Source: Halomonas sp. GD1P12
GTDB taxonomy: Bacteria; Pseudomonadota; Gammaproteobacteria; Pseudomonadales; Halomonadaceae
Length of the DNA stretch: 64,000 nucleotides
Assembly (NCBI RefSeq): GCF_025725645.1
Contig: NZ_CP107007.1
Coordinates: 1,674,001-1,738,000 of the forward strand
Direction of reading: 5' to 3'
Made by a program: the position numbers and the translations under genes. A model generated the notes under the pieces. It was not told the origin of the DNA, did no database searches, and saw nothing but the letters and a program-made list of their open reading frames with translations. This document shows, piece after piece, positions 1-7,928 of the stretch (position 1 is the stretch's first letter; the number at the start of each line of letters is the position of its first letter).

Positions 1-799
1 CGAAACCGCCGCCCATGCGGCGCACCTCGACCGTGACCGCGTGAAAAGGGATACCCAATACCTCGGCGACCAGCTTCTGCGTTTCGCTGGGGTGCTGGTT
101 GGAAGTATGGACCAGAACGCCTTCGTCCTCGGTGGGAAACACTACGCAGGCCTGGCCTTCTAGATAAAGATGCTCCTGTCCGCCGACGAACAGCGTGCCT
201 TCAACGAGCGTTTGCGCGTGCGCAAGGGTTGTTTGCCAATCGCCGCGTTCCTGGACGTGAGTCGGGCGTACCAGCTCACCCTGTTCGACGGCGGCCACCG
301 GGTCGAGGAGGGCGGGGCGCTCATCGATTTCGATAGTGGCGAGTGTCACCGCGCGCCGCGCCGCCTGAAAGGAGGTCGCCGCGACGGCAAACAGACATTG
401 GCCGGCGTAACTGACATCGCGGTCGACGAAAATCGGGTCGCCCGGAAAGACCGGGCCGATGTCGGTGTGGCCCGGCACATCGGCAAAGGTGATAACGTCC
501 ACCACGCCTTCAGCCTGACGCACCGCGTCGAGCTCGAGTGTCGTCAGCGTGCCAAACGCCGCTGGTGACAGGCCAAGCGCTACGTGTAGCGCATCTTCCG
601 GTGTCTTGAGGTCATCGATGTAGCTCGCCTTGCCGGTTACATGCTTGCGAGCACTTTCGTGATGGCTCGACGAGCCGGCCTGACGCCGTCCGTCGCTGTC
701 AACGGTGTGGCGCGCCAGGGGCCCGGAGCCCTTGATGTGATCGTCGAGTTCGCGCCGGGCGTGACGGCTTTCGCTATCGAGCTTAGTGAGCGTACGCAT
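1..799 (-). CDS. xdhB: Xanthine dehydrogenase, molybdopterin-binding subunit (partial, N-terminal part)
   Basis: The gene runs off the left edge, so only the first 266 codons are present. Read on the minus strand from ATG at 797-799 it begins MRTLTKLDSESRHARRE and continues open to base 1. The segment HESARKHVTGKASYIDD is the usual aldehyde oxidase/xanthine dehydrogenase a/b hammerhead entry, and the last residues visible, near VRRMGGGF, match the start of the molybdopterin-binding domain. The protein would hydroxylate hypoxanthine and xanthine to urate together with XdhA. Its start overlaps the end of xdhA by 17 bases in another frame, so the two are translated from one transcript. Substrate range cannot be judged from this fragment. 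Confidence 0.92.
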   Translation of the reverse strand, partial: MRTLTKLDSESRHARRELDDHIKGSGPLARHTVDSDGRRQAGSSSHHESARKHVTGKASYIDDLKTPEDALHVALGLSPAAFGTLTTLELDAVRQAEGVVDVITFADVPGHTDIGPVFPGDPIFVDRDVSYAGQCLFAVAATSFQAARRAVTLATIEIDERPALLDPVAAVEQGELVRPTHVQERGDWQTTLAHAQTLVEGTLFVGGQEHLYLEGQACVVFPTEDEGVLVHTSNQHPSETQKLVAEVLGIPFHAVTVEVRRMGGGF

Positions 800-2234
800 G
801 AATCATGACCTCTTGAGTGGGCATGGTGAGCGTCAGGTAAAGCCTCTCCAGCAGATTGGCTGCCGCCTGTTCACGGTAGTGGCTGCTACCCCGCACATCC
901 GACATGGGCTCGAAATCCTTGGCCAACGCCCGCTGCGCCGCTTGAAAACTCGCCTGAGTCACCGGTTGGCCTTCGAGCGCGGCTTCAGCGTGTAACGCAC
1001 GTTTCGAGATGGCGGCCATGCCGCCAAAGCCAAGGCGTACCTGGCTAAGAACGCCATCGTCGATAGCATAGTGAAAGGCGCCAAGAACGGCGGAAATATC
1101 GTCTTCACGGCGTTTGGAGAGCTTCCAGACGCGCAGCGTTGCGTGCTCGGTCAGCGCAGGAATGAATATACGGCTGACCACCTCGTCGCTTTGCAGGGCG
1201 GTTTTTTTATAATCGATAAAAAAGCTTTCGAGCGGCAGACTGCGCGCGCCGCTCGGCCCCGCGATTTCGAGCCAGGCCCCCAGTGCCAAAAGCACCGGCG
1301 GCGTATCGCCGATAGGAGAGGCGTTGGCAATGTTACCGCCCAGCGTGCCGCGGTTTCGAATCTGGCGAGAGCCCAGCCGGGAGAGCAGGTGGGCAAACGC
1401 AGGGAAATGGCGCTCGAAAAGCGTTTCAAGCTCGGTATACGTCACCGCCGCGCCGATCCACCAGCCTGGCCGGGACGGGTCGTCACTCGCCTCGATATGG
1501 CGTAACTCATCCACCCGGGTCACATCGATCAGCTGATTGAGCGCCTTGAGCTGCTGGGTGTTCTCAAGCCACAGATCGGTGGCGCCGGCCACCAGCCGTG
1601 CGTTTGGATGACGCGCGCGTAGCGTCAGCAGCGCATCGAGCGAAGTGGGGCTTTTAAAAAAGAGTGCGTCGCCCGGCGGGTCGTTGGATGGCATCGATTG
1701 TGCGGCAGAGCTGGCGGCATCGAGCCAGACCGGCGACTGCCAGCGCATGGTTTGCATCTGAAGTGCCGCATCGCGAATGGGGCGGTAGCCGGTGCAGCGG
1801 CAGAGATTTCCCCCCAGCGCTTCTTCCAGTACCCGATGGCTAAAAGGCGCTTTGAGCGCATTTCCCTGATAGAGGGTAAAAAGCGACATGACAATGCCCG
1901 GCGTGCAAAAGCCGCACTGACTGGCATGACACTCGATCATCGTCTGCTGGGCGGGATGTAGTCCTTCAGCCGTTTCGAGCCCTTCAACGGTCACCAACAG
2001 TTTGTCTTGCAGTTGATGCGCTGGCGTAATGCAGGCGTTGACGCTAGCAAAGTCCGCGTTCGGCGCATTAGCGTCGCGTAGGGCAACGGTGCAGGCGCCG
2101 CAGTCGCCAGAGGCACAGCCTTCCTTGGTGCCGGTGTACCCAAGCGTATCGCGTAGCAGGTTGAGCGCGCTGGTATCCGGCGCTACGTTACAGCGTTTCA
2201 ACACGCCATTGAGCAAAAACTCGACGCTTGCCAT
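783..2234 (-). CDS. xdhA: Xanthine dehydrogenase small subunit (2Fe-2S and FAD domains)
   Basis: This 483-residue subunit passes electrons from the molybdenum centre in XdhB to FAD. The N-terminal plant-type ferredoxin domain carries the cysteine cluster EGCASGDCGACTVAL, and the second iron-sulfur domain has QCGFCTPGIVMSL and NLCRCTGYRPI. The FAD-binding domain follows from about residue 190 (LVAGATDLWLE and GTLGGNIANASPIGD). An upstream in-frame ATG exists at 2270, but ATG at 2232-2234 has a clear AGAGGGA ribosome site and begins MASVEFLLNG as expected, so I chose it. The gene is divergent from a RutR-like regulator, and a RutR-like palindrome lies just upstream. Purine catabolism is the likely role. 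Confidence 0.95.
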   Translation of the reverse strand: MASVEFLLNGVLKRCNVAPDTSALNLLRDTLGYTGTKEGCASGDCGACTVALRDANAPNADFASVNACITPAHQLQDKLLVTVEGLETAEGLHPAQQTMIECHASQCGFCTPGIVMSLFTLYQGNALKAPFSHRVLEEALGGNLCRCTGYRPIRDAALQMQTMRWQSPVWLDAASSAAQSMPSNDPPGDALFFKSPTSLDALLTLRARHPNARLVAGATDLWLENTQQLKALNQLIDVTRVDELRHIEASDDPSRPGWWIGAAVTYTELETLFERHFPAFAHLLSRLGSRQIRNRGTLGGNIANASPIGDTPPVLLALGAWLEIAGPSGARSLPLESFFIDYKKTALQSDEVVSRIFIPALTEHATLRVWKLSKRREDDISAVLGAFHYAIDDGVLSQVRLGFGGMAAISKRALHAEAALEGQPVTQASFQAAQRALAKDFEPMSDVRGSSHYREQAAANLLERLYLTLTMPTQEVMIHAYAH

Positions 2235-2254
2235 GGTCGTCCCTCTTTTTTGTT

Positions 2255-2270
2255 CTGACCAATCGGTCAA
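2255..2270. promoter_or_regulatory. RutR-like operator between xdhA and rutR
   Basis: The sequence CTGACCAATCGGTCAA contains the perfect arms TGACC and GGTCA separated by four bases. It fits the known RutR palindrome TTGACCANNTGGTCAA at 12 of 14 specified positions (recalled consensus). It lies 21 bases upstream of the xdhA start, where a repressor would block xdhA transcription, and 145 bases before the divergent rutR-like gene. Confidence 0.7.
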
Positions 2271-2414
2271 TACGCTAGAGCTTGGGTTAAAATAAATCGA
2301 TGTGCAAGACTTTGTTGGGTGCCCTCAAACGGTGCTGGGGCGCGCTTTTTTAGTGCGTTTCATCGGCCGTTATCAAAGCAGCCGCCACCGTTGTTCAACG
2401 CTCAAGGAAGCCCT

Positions 2415-3047
2415 ATGGAAAGTCCCCGGCAAACCCCAAAGGAGAGAGGCGGGCGTGAGGCCCAGGAGAAGGCCATTCTGGACGCGGCCGAGTGCGTTTT
2501 CGCGCTGCACGGCTACCGCGGAGCGAGCCTGCAGGCCATCGCCGACCGGGCCAGCCTTCCAAAGGCCAACATTCTTTACTACATGGGAAACAAGCAGGCG
2601 CTATATCTCAAGCTATTGGGCCGGATGATGACGCGCTGGAACGCGGTGATCGACGATATCACCCCGCAATCCGATCCGCGCGAGGTACTCGGTCGCTTTA
2701 TTCGCACCAAAATCGAGCTTGGTCAGCGCTATCCCGAGGGCTCACGTCTGTTCGCCGCGGAAATTCTGGCCGGGGCGCCATTTCTCGAGCACTACCTGGA
2801 AGGCGAGCTCAGGGCCTGGGTCGAAAGTCGCGCCGCTGTGATCAAAGCCTGGTCGGCGATGGGGAAAATGGACGACGTCGATCCGCGCTATCTGATATTT
2901 CTGATCTGGTCGTCGACCCAGCACTACGCCGACTATGGCGCTCAGGTGAATGCCATCCTCGGGCGTGAGCGCTTGAGTCACACAGACATTGCCGATATCA
3001 GCGCTTTCCTGGAGCGAGTCATTTTGAAAGGGTGCGGTATTGGGTGA
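2415..3047 (+). CDS. rutR: TetR-family regulator of the RutR type
   Basis: This 210-residue protein has an N-terminal TetR helix-turn-helix (residues about 15-60, with GYRGASLQAIADRASLPKAN then ILYYMGNKQALY). Its C-terminal ligand domain resembles E. coli RutR closely, for example SRLFAAEILAGAPFL and LIFLIWSSTQHYADYG. RutR binds uracil or thymine and controls pyrimidine and purine degradation genes. Here it is divergent from xdhAB with a matching operator, so control of xanthine dehydrogenase is the likely job. An upstream in-frame ATG at 2319 exists, but ATG 2415 has an AAGGAAG ribosome site. The ligand in this organism is inferred, not shown. Confidence 0.85.
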   Translation: MESPRQTPKERGGREAQEKAILDAAECVFALHGYRGASLQAIADRASLPKANILYYMGNKQALYLKLLGRMMTRWNAVIDDITPQSDPREVLGRFIRTKIELGQRYPEGSRLFAAEILAGAPFLEHYLEGELRAWVESRAAVIKAWSAMGKMDDVDPRYLIFLIWSSTQHYADYGAQVNAILGRERLSHTDIADISAFLERVILKGCGIG

Positions 3048-3072
3048 GCGTTACCTGCTCTTGACGTACAGG

Positions 3073-3402
3073 TCAGGTTTGAAGCGCAACGCGCGTGCCA
3101 AAAGCCAAGCGCTCTTCGGGTGAAACGGTTTGGGTCGGAGCGCCGATCATTTCATCGAAGACATCGGAGTGTGTTAAAACGGCATCGGTAAAGCCAAGCG
3201 GCCTAAACGCCCGGCTTACCCATTGCGGGCCGGTATAGCGCACCGCACGTTGACTCTCATCCACTAGCGTTAGTACGTCTTCTCGACCGTGAAGGCGAAC
3301 CACGTACCAGCTACTATCCAGCGCATGAATCTCGATGCGGTAGGTGGCTGCCGGCACGGTCTCTTTAGCAAGCGCTTCCAGAGTAATGGTGTCGAGTGGC
3401 AT
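3073..3402 (-). CDS. Small conserved hypothetical protein (DUF6482-like)
   Basis: A 109-residue soluble protein beginning MPLDTITLEALAKE. It has an alternating beta-rich pattern (YRIEIHALDSSWYVVRLHG, then VLTLVDESQRAVRY) and ends with a conserved-looking HSDVFDEMIG. This pattern reminds me of the DUF6482 family of Pseudomonas and Halomonas, but I cannot confirm that without a search. ATG at 3400-3402 is chosen because AGGAG precedes it; a longer reading from 3510 would overlap the upstream gene. It follows the lipoprotein gene by 10 bases, so the two probably form a small operon. Function unknown. Confidence 0.7.
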   Translation of the reverse strand: MPLDTITLEALAKETVPAATYRIEIHALDSSWYVVRLHGREDVLTLVDESQRAVRYTGPQWVSRAFRPLGFTDAVLTHSDVFDEMIGAPTQTVSPEERLAFGTRVALQT

Positions 3403-3412
3403 CGAAGCACTC

Positions 3413-3622
3413 CTACTGCGGTGGTTCGGAGGCAACGCCTGGTACGCGGTAACGTGCTCCTTCGGCGCGCTGCTCCTCGAAGCGCTGATTTTCGTCTTCA
3501 GGTACGACACCGATCACGGTTTCCTGAGAGCCGTCAGGCCAGGTGTAGGTCGTGCAGCCGGAAATGCCGGCCAGCACGGCGGCCATCAATGAGGCAGACA
3601 AGAAGGTACAGCGTTGAAACAT
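3413..3622 (-). CDS. Small putative lipoprotein
   Basis: A 69-residue protein beginning MFQRCTFLSASLMAAVLAG with a lipobox-like GISGC, so the mature protein would start at the cysteine at residue 23 and be only about 47 residues long. The mature part is short and polar (TWPDGSQETVIGVVPEDENQ). The start at 3622 has GGGGAG upstream and leaves a proper signal peptide; the longer reading from 3664 would put charged residues ahead of it. It is the first gene of a pair with the downstream 109-residue protein. I do not recognise the family. Confidence 0.65.
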   Translation of the reverse strand: MFQRCTFLSASLMAAVLAGISGCTTYTWPDGSQETVIGVVPEDENQRFEEQRAEGARYRVPGVASEPPQ

Positions 3623-3664
3623 TGAATAACTCCCCGGGAATTTTTTGCGTGGATACGAAACCAT

Positions 3665-3972
3665 CTTGTCTACGGCGCGATAGTGCTACCCTGACTCGCC
3701 AAACTATAGCGGATAGTGGCGCCCACCGTCGCGCAATTTAGCCAACACAGGAAATCGCTGGTACGCGACGCTCTACAGGCAGGGCCGGCATTGGGTAGAA
3801 AAGCGAATGTCGCGAAACTCCCGCCGCCACGTATAAGGTCGAGAGCGCGTCTTTCTCGCTGTGCCGAGTTCGGATCGCTTCAAAGCCTTGGCTAAACCGA
3901 AAGTTCTATTTCAAACGTTCAATTTCAAGGCGCGCGTATCTTCAAGAGCCGGGCCGACGGTAAGGAAACAGT
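3665..3972. other. Intergenic region between the lipoprotein gene and ctaA
   Basis: This 308-base divergent gap holds no convincing gene. At 3697-3721 there is an imperfect inverted repeat, with CGCC and GGCG outside and ACTAT and ATAGT inside. On the minus strand TATAGT within it (3703-3708) could be a -10 box for the lipoprotein operon, but I see no good -35 box. Upstream of ctaA only the ribosome site GGAAA is clear. Confidence 0.4.
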
Positions 3973-4998
3973 ATGCAGACCGCCATGGAGAAACGGTTGA
4001 AATGGCTTGATTATCTCACGCTAGCGGGAGTGCTTTTGACAGCCTGCGTGATTCTTCTAGGCGCCTGGACTCGGCTCGTTGATGCCGGGCTTGGCTGCCC
4101 CGACTGGCCTGGCTGCTATGGACGCCTTTTGGTGCCGGATAGTGAACACGCCGTACTCAAGCATCCCGATGCGCCGCTGGAGCCCGCCAAGGCGTGGATG
4201 GAGATGATTCATCGCTATATGGCAACGCTTTTGGGAGCACTGGTCGTTTTGATCGTGTTATTGGGCCGCGCGCTTCGTCGCCTTGAAGACTATCCCTGGC
4301 AGTTGAGCCTCACGCTGCTGGGCATCATTGCATTGCAGGGTGCCTTCGGCGCGTTTACCGTTACGCTCAAGCTTTGGCCTCAGGTGGTGACGCTTCACCT
4401 TCTGGGCGGTATTGGCGTGCTCATGCTGTTTCTATGGCTTTATCTACGCGTTCGTAGAAGTCGACAGCAAAAGCCTTTGAGGAATCGTGCAGGTAACGCG
4501 CTTTGGGCGCTCGCCGCTTTGCTTTTGGTACTGCAACTGGCACTAGGCGGCTGGGTTACCAGCAACTACGCCGGGCTTGCTTGTCAGGGTGTTCCTACCT
4601 GTAACGCGCAGTGGTGGCCGCCGATGGATTTCAGCGAAGCGCTACATCTAACGCAAACGGTAGGCCCGAACTATTTGCACGGGCAGCTACACGCAAAGGC
4701 GCGCACCGCCATTCAGGTCATCCATCGATTCGGGGCGCTGCTTTTAGGACTTGCTTTGATGGCGCTTTTTTTACGGTACAGACGATCTGCTTCACTTCGT
4801 GGCGTGCTTGGATTGACGCTTGGCGCCTATCTTGCTCAAGCGGCGTTGGGCGCAGCGAACGTATTGATGTGGTTGCCGCTCTGGCTGGCCCTACTGCATA
4901 CCGCCGGTGCAATACTGCTTTCGGCAAGTTTTTGTTTGGCCTGGTGGAGCTGGCGTCAGCTAAATGAAGAAAACAGCGTGATAAAACAGCCGCGTTGA
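3973..4998 (+). CDS. ctaA: Heme A synthase (CtaA/Cox15 family)
   Basis: A 341-residue integral membrane protein with about eight hydrophobic helices. It converts heme O to heme A for aa3-type cytochrome oxidase. The family hallmarks are present: two cysteine-pair loops, GLGCPDWPGCYG (Cys42 and Cys48) and GLACQGVPTCNAQW; heme-ligand histidines in MEMIHRYMATLLG and VIHRFGALLLG; and histidines in VVTLHLLGGIG and LALLHTAGAIL. The start at 3973 has GGAAA upstream; the next Met is four codons later. The usual neighbours (cyoE/ctaB, SURF1, cox genes) are not beside it, so it stands apart from an oxidase operon in this window. Confidence 0.93.
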   Translation: MQTAMEKRLKWLDYLTLAGVLLTACVILLGAWTRLVDAGLGCPDWPGCYGRLLVPDSEHAVLKHPDAPLEPAKAWMEMIHRYMATLLGALVVLIVLLGRALRRLEDYPWQLSLTLLGIIALQGAFGAFTVTLKLWPQVVTLHLLGGIGVLMLFLWLYLRVRRSRQQKPLRNRAGNALWALAALLLVLQLALGGWVTSNYAGLACQGVPTCNAQWWPPMDFSEALHLTQTVGPNYLHGQLHAKARTAIQVIHRFGALLLGLALMALFLRYRRSASLRGVLGLTLGAYLAQAALGAANVLMWLPLWLALLHTAGAILLSASFCLAWWSWRQLNEENSVIKQPR

Positions 4999-5132
4999 AC
5001 TAATTTCTCGATAACATTGGGCAAATCAGCTATATAGAGTGTACAATTTCCGCACAAATATTGATTCGGTAAAGGCAAAGGCATGTATAAACTATCGAGC
5101 GATGAGCACATACGGCCTGACAGGACTGGCGC

Positions 5133-5600
5133 ATGAACTCTCTTTGGGCGTTAATACTGCTACTCGTGGGCGCGGGCGTTGTGATTGGATTGAGCGTCTA
5201 CGCCATTACACTGCGCAAAGAGGTCAAAAGGCGCGAGGCCTTTCGTCTTGAAGAGGATCAACGTGCCCAGCAAAACAGCCTCGAAAACCTCGACTATGTG
5301 GCAAGCGCCTTGGTGCAGGAGCAGGTCGATATCACCGAAGGCAGCTGGCGATGTAAAGTGTTGCTCGAAATAGTCGACCCAAGCCTTACCGAACGTAAAG
5401 AGTTTCAAGCGTTCGCCGATGTGTATAACCGAACGCGCCATTTGAAGACGCATTCGGCCAGAAAGCAGCTCACTGCGCGTGAACGCATGCAAGAGGACAA
5501 GGAGCGCATCGAAGTGGAAACCGAAATGCGTTCGGACGTATTGAAAGCGGCGAAAGCGGTGCTTGAATGGCGCGCCAAGGGCCGCTCGGCGCTACACTAA
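5133..5600 (+). CDS. DUF2489 single-pass membrane protein
   Basis: A 155-residue protein with one N-terminal membrane helix (ALILLLVGAGVVIGLSVYAI), then a charged, helical cytoplasmic part. The block NLDYVASALVQEQVDITEGS, followed by FADVYNRTRHLKTHSARKQL, is characteristic of the DUF2489 family of gammaproteobacteria as I recall it. Function unknown. It lies 134 bases after ctaA. TTGATT at 5061 and TATAAA at 5086 could be promoter boxes, but the 19-base spacing is poor, so co-transcription with ctaA is also possible. Confidence 0.8.
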   Translation: MNSLWALILLLVGAGVVIGLSVYAITLRKEVKRREAFRLEEDQRAQQNSLENLDYVASALVQEQVDITEGSWRCKVLLEIVDPSLTERKEFQAFADVYNRTRHLKTHSARKQLTARERMQEDKERIEVETEMRSDVLKAAKAVLEWRAKGRSALH

Positions 5601-5895
5601 TTGAGCAAAGCTCTTCTATAGACGCGCCCTGGAAGTTAGCGTACTTTTCTTGGCGTCAGTTACAAGAGTTTTGCTATGCTAGATATGCCGATATTGGCAA
5701 GAAGTTGATATCAAGGCATTGATGCCATCCAGCTTGCCTCACAGGTAGGGGACGATTGGCGAATCGATCGGGTAAGTGAGCTTTGGTTCATTACACACCG
5801 ATCAAACGAAAAAACGGATGCTCTCGTTATATAAGAAGCATTGGACCAACGTGGTTAATCGACCTCGTTAGCATTGGATCAAGAAGGAGTCTTGC
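5601..5895. other. Leader and promoter region of the OmpA-like lipoprotein gene
   Basis: This gap of about 295 bases has no convincing gene. An extended -10 element, TGC followed by TATGCT, lies at 5673-5680, with TTGGCG at 5650-5655 as a possible -35 box at 19-base spacing. If real, the transcript would have a leader of more than 200 bases. The strong site AAGGAG just before 5896 fits a highly expressed envelope protein. No terminator for the DUF2489 gene was recognised. Confidence 0.35.
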
Positions 5896-6765
5896 ATGAA
5901 AAAATCAACGACAGGCTTGCTCATCGGGTCGGCTTTGGTAGTAGGCCTTTCCGGGTGTGCCAGCTCTGCTTCCCAATCGTCAGGTCAAGCCAGCGCTAGC
6001 AGCGATCGCAGCTGGTATCAGCATCCGGCCGTTTGCGGTCTGGCTGGTGGTTTGATCGGTGGCGGTATCGGTTACGGCGTTAGCGGTCGTTCTGACGAAG
6101 AAAGCGGTGCCGCTACCGGCGCAGCCGCTGGTGCGGCTATCGGCGCTCTGCTGTGTGCCGACCGCACGCCCGAGCCGGTCGAGCCGCAGTGCCCGACTTA
6201 CGGCGAAGTACCCGCTGGCGTTGCCACTGACGCGCAAGGCTGCCCGCTGGATTCCGATAACGACGGCGTACCGGACTACCGCGACCAGTGCCCGGGTACT
6301 CCGGCCGGCGTACAGGTTGACGCCGTAGGTTGCCCGCTGGATTCCGATAACGACGGCGTGCCGGACTACCGCGACCAGTGCCCGAACACTCCGGCCGGTG
6401 TCGAAGTCAACGCATTGGGCTGTGAAGAGAGCGTTGTACTGCAAAACGTTAACTTCGAGTTCGACTCTGCGCGCCTGACGCCTGGAGCCCAGCAGGTTCT
6501 GAACGGCGTTGCCGAGCGTCTGGTCAACAACCAGGGCGTTCGCGTTAGCATCGCTGGTCATACCGACTCTGTTGGTTCCGACCAGTACAACATGCAGCTG
6601 TCTCAGGAGCGCGCCGAGTCCGTGGCTCGTTACCTGAACCAGCGTGGCGTACCGGCCAGCGACATGCGCGCTGTGGGCTACGGTGAAGAGCGTCCGATCG
6701 CGACCAATGACACCGACGCAGGTCGTGCTCAGAACCGTCGTGTAGAACTGGACGAGTGGAACTAA
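5896..6765 (+). CDS. OmpA-family outer-membrane lipoprotein with thrombospondin type-3-like repeats
   Basis: A 289-residue envelope protein. The signal peptide ends in the lipobox LSGC (Cys21). A glycine-rich segment follows (LAGGLIGGGIGYGVSG, then GAAAGAAIGALL), then acidic repeats with the core DSDNDGVPDYRDQCP, which resemble calcium-binding thrombospondin type-3 repeats. The C-terminal OmpA domain (about residues 185-289) has FEFDSARLTPGAQ, IAGHTDSVGSDQYN and GRAQNRRVEL, the peptidoglycan-binding pattern. It probably anchors the outer membrane to the wall. The two full repeats are almost identical in DNA with a 90-base period. A hairpin and a terminator follow the gene. Confidence 0.92.
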   Translation: MKKSTTGLLIGSALVVGLSGCASSASQSSGQASASSDRSWYQHPAVCGLAGGLIGGGIGYGVSGRSDEESGAATGAAAGAAIGALLCADRTPEPVEPQCPTYGEVPAGVATDAQGCPLDSDNDGVPDYRDQCPGTPAGVQVDAVGCPLDSDNDGVPDYRDQCPNTPAGVEVNALGCEESVVLQNVNFEFDSARLTPGAQQVLNGVAERLVNNQGVRVSIAGHTDSVGSDQYNMQLSQERAESVARYLNQRGVPASDMRAVGYGEERPIATNDTDAGRAQNRRVELDEWN

Positions 6766-6782
6766 GCCACTCGTGACGTAAT

Positions 6783-6798
6783 GGATACTTAGGTATCC
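6783..6798 (+). other. Small hairpin after the OmpA-like gene
   Basis: GGATAC, loop TTAG, then GTATCC forms a perfect six-base-pair stem 17 bases after the stop codon. It has no T-run, so it may protect the 3' end or assist the terminator downstream. Confidence 0.5.
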
Positions 6799-6837
6799 GT
6801 TGCCGATCCGAATCGCATTTGCGGTCAGGATCCAAAT

Positions 6838-6870
6838 AAAGCGTCGGCTTCGGCCGGCGCTTTGCTTTTT
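6838..6870 (+). terminator. Rho-independent terminator of the OmpA-like gene
   Basis: The arms AAAGCGTCGGC and GCCGGCGCTTT flank a TTCG loop (one G-T pair), followed by a short T-rich stretch. It also has A-rich bases on its left side, so it could act weakly in both directions. Confidence 0.85.
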
Positions 6871-7022
6871 GGCGTTGGCGCCAGCGTTTCGCCACATTTC
6901 TTTCCAATGGCGTTTCTTTCCCATTTCAAACTTGATCCATTCCTCTCAACGCCGCTTTAAGCTTGTTACCGGCGTTTACTGAACGATTTGTGACCCTTTC
7001 GTATACATTCCCGCGGCTGAAT

Positions 7023-7041
7023 GTTAATGATAAATATTGTC
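7023..7041. promoter_or_regulatory. Fur box before the TonB2-type operon
   Basis: GTTAATGATAAATATTGTC matches the classical 19-base Fur box GATAATGATAATCATTATC at 15 of 19 positions. A possible -35 box TTGTCA (7037-7042) overlaps its right end, with TACGCT at 7059-7064 as a weak -10 box 16 bases further on. Bound Fur would therefore cover the promoter. The first gene of the operon starts 117 bases downstream. Confidence 0.8.
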
Positions 7042-7157
7042 ATTTATTTTTTTAGTGGTACGCTATGTAACCACTGGACAGACGTAAATCGTTATTATGT
7101 TTAACGAATACAAGGCGTGGCAGCCCGGCTGTCGTTTAACCGCAATGGAGAAGTATC

Positions 7158-7928
7158 GTGCTGAAAAGGCCCTTCTTTAGCTCGCTGGGAGGCTGGAGCG
7201 TCTGCGTATTGGTGAGTACTCACGCGATCGCAAGCGATGAAGCTCTCGACCAGGCCGCACAGGGCGTCGAGGCCCAACAACAACAGTCGGCCCTTCAGCA
7301 ACAAATCGATGCCGCTGATGAGCAGACGCGCACGGCCCTTGAAGAGCTCAGAGAGCTCGAGCGTGAAACCCGCTCGCTCAAAGCGTCGAATGCCGCTCTT
7401 GCCGCACGCTTGGCACAGGAGGCCGAGCGGCAGCAGACGCTGGGCAGTGCACTGGATACCGTTAGCGAAACGCGTGCAGCACTTCCCGTGATCGAGCAGG
7501 ACATGACCGAGCAGCTCACGGCGTTCATCGAAAACGATCTTCCGTTTCTTCTCGACGAACGCCTTGCGCGTATAGAGAATCTTCAGGGGGCCAGTAGCGC
7601 CGAGCGCATCGAACAGCTCTTGGAAACCTGGCGGGTAGAGCTCGAGTACGGCCGCGCAATCGATCACTGGCGCGGTCGGCTGACGCTTGAAGAGGGGAGC
7701 GCTCGCGAGGTCGACTATTTGCGCGTCGGGCGTATTGGCTACTACTACCTGACGCCGGACGGGCGTGAAGGCGCGCTCTGGAACGCCGAGAGCGGCCAGT
7801 GGCAGCCACTGGGCGAGCACGGCCGGCGCGAAGTGCGAAACGCCCTGCGCATTGCCGACGATCAGCGCACACCCGAGCTTCTCTACCTCCCGCTATCGAT
7901 CACCGCCGAGCAGGAAAACCCGTCATGA
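7158..7928 (+). CDS. DUF3450 periplasmic coiled-coil protein of the TonB2 cluster
   Basis: A 256-residue protein with a signal peptide ending near HAIA (residue 24). A long Gln/Glu/Ala-rich coiled coil follows (residues about 30-115, such as QQQQSALQQQIDAADEQTR), then a globular part containing YGRAIDHWRGRL and YYYLTPDGREG. This is the DUF3450 family that regularly opens the ttpC-exbB-exbD-tonB-TPR gene set in marine gammaproteobacteria. The start is GTG at 7158 with GGAG eight bases upstream. It overlaps the next gene by four bases (ATGA). Its precise role in TonB energy transfer is not known to me. Confidence 0.88.
   Translation: MLKRPFFSSLGGWSVCVLVSTHAIASDEALDQAAQGVEAQQQQSALQQQIDAADEQTRTALEELRELERETRSLKASNAALAARLAQEAERQQTLGSALDTVSETRAALPVIEQDMTEQLTAFIENDLPFLLDERLARIENLQGASSAERIEQLLETWRVELEYGRAIDHWRGRLTLEEGSAREVDYLRVGRIGYYYLTPDGREGALWNAESGQWQPLGEHGRREVRNALRIADDQRTPELLYLPLSITAEQENPS

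Noticed and set aside
2235..2270. Longer start for xdhA at 2270
   Set aside because: The extra 12 residues run through the operator palindrome and the ribosome site of the inner ATG; the family starts at the inner ATG.
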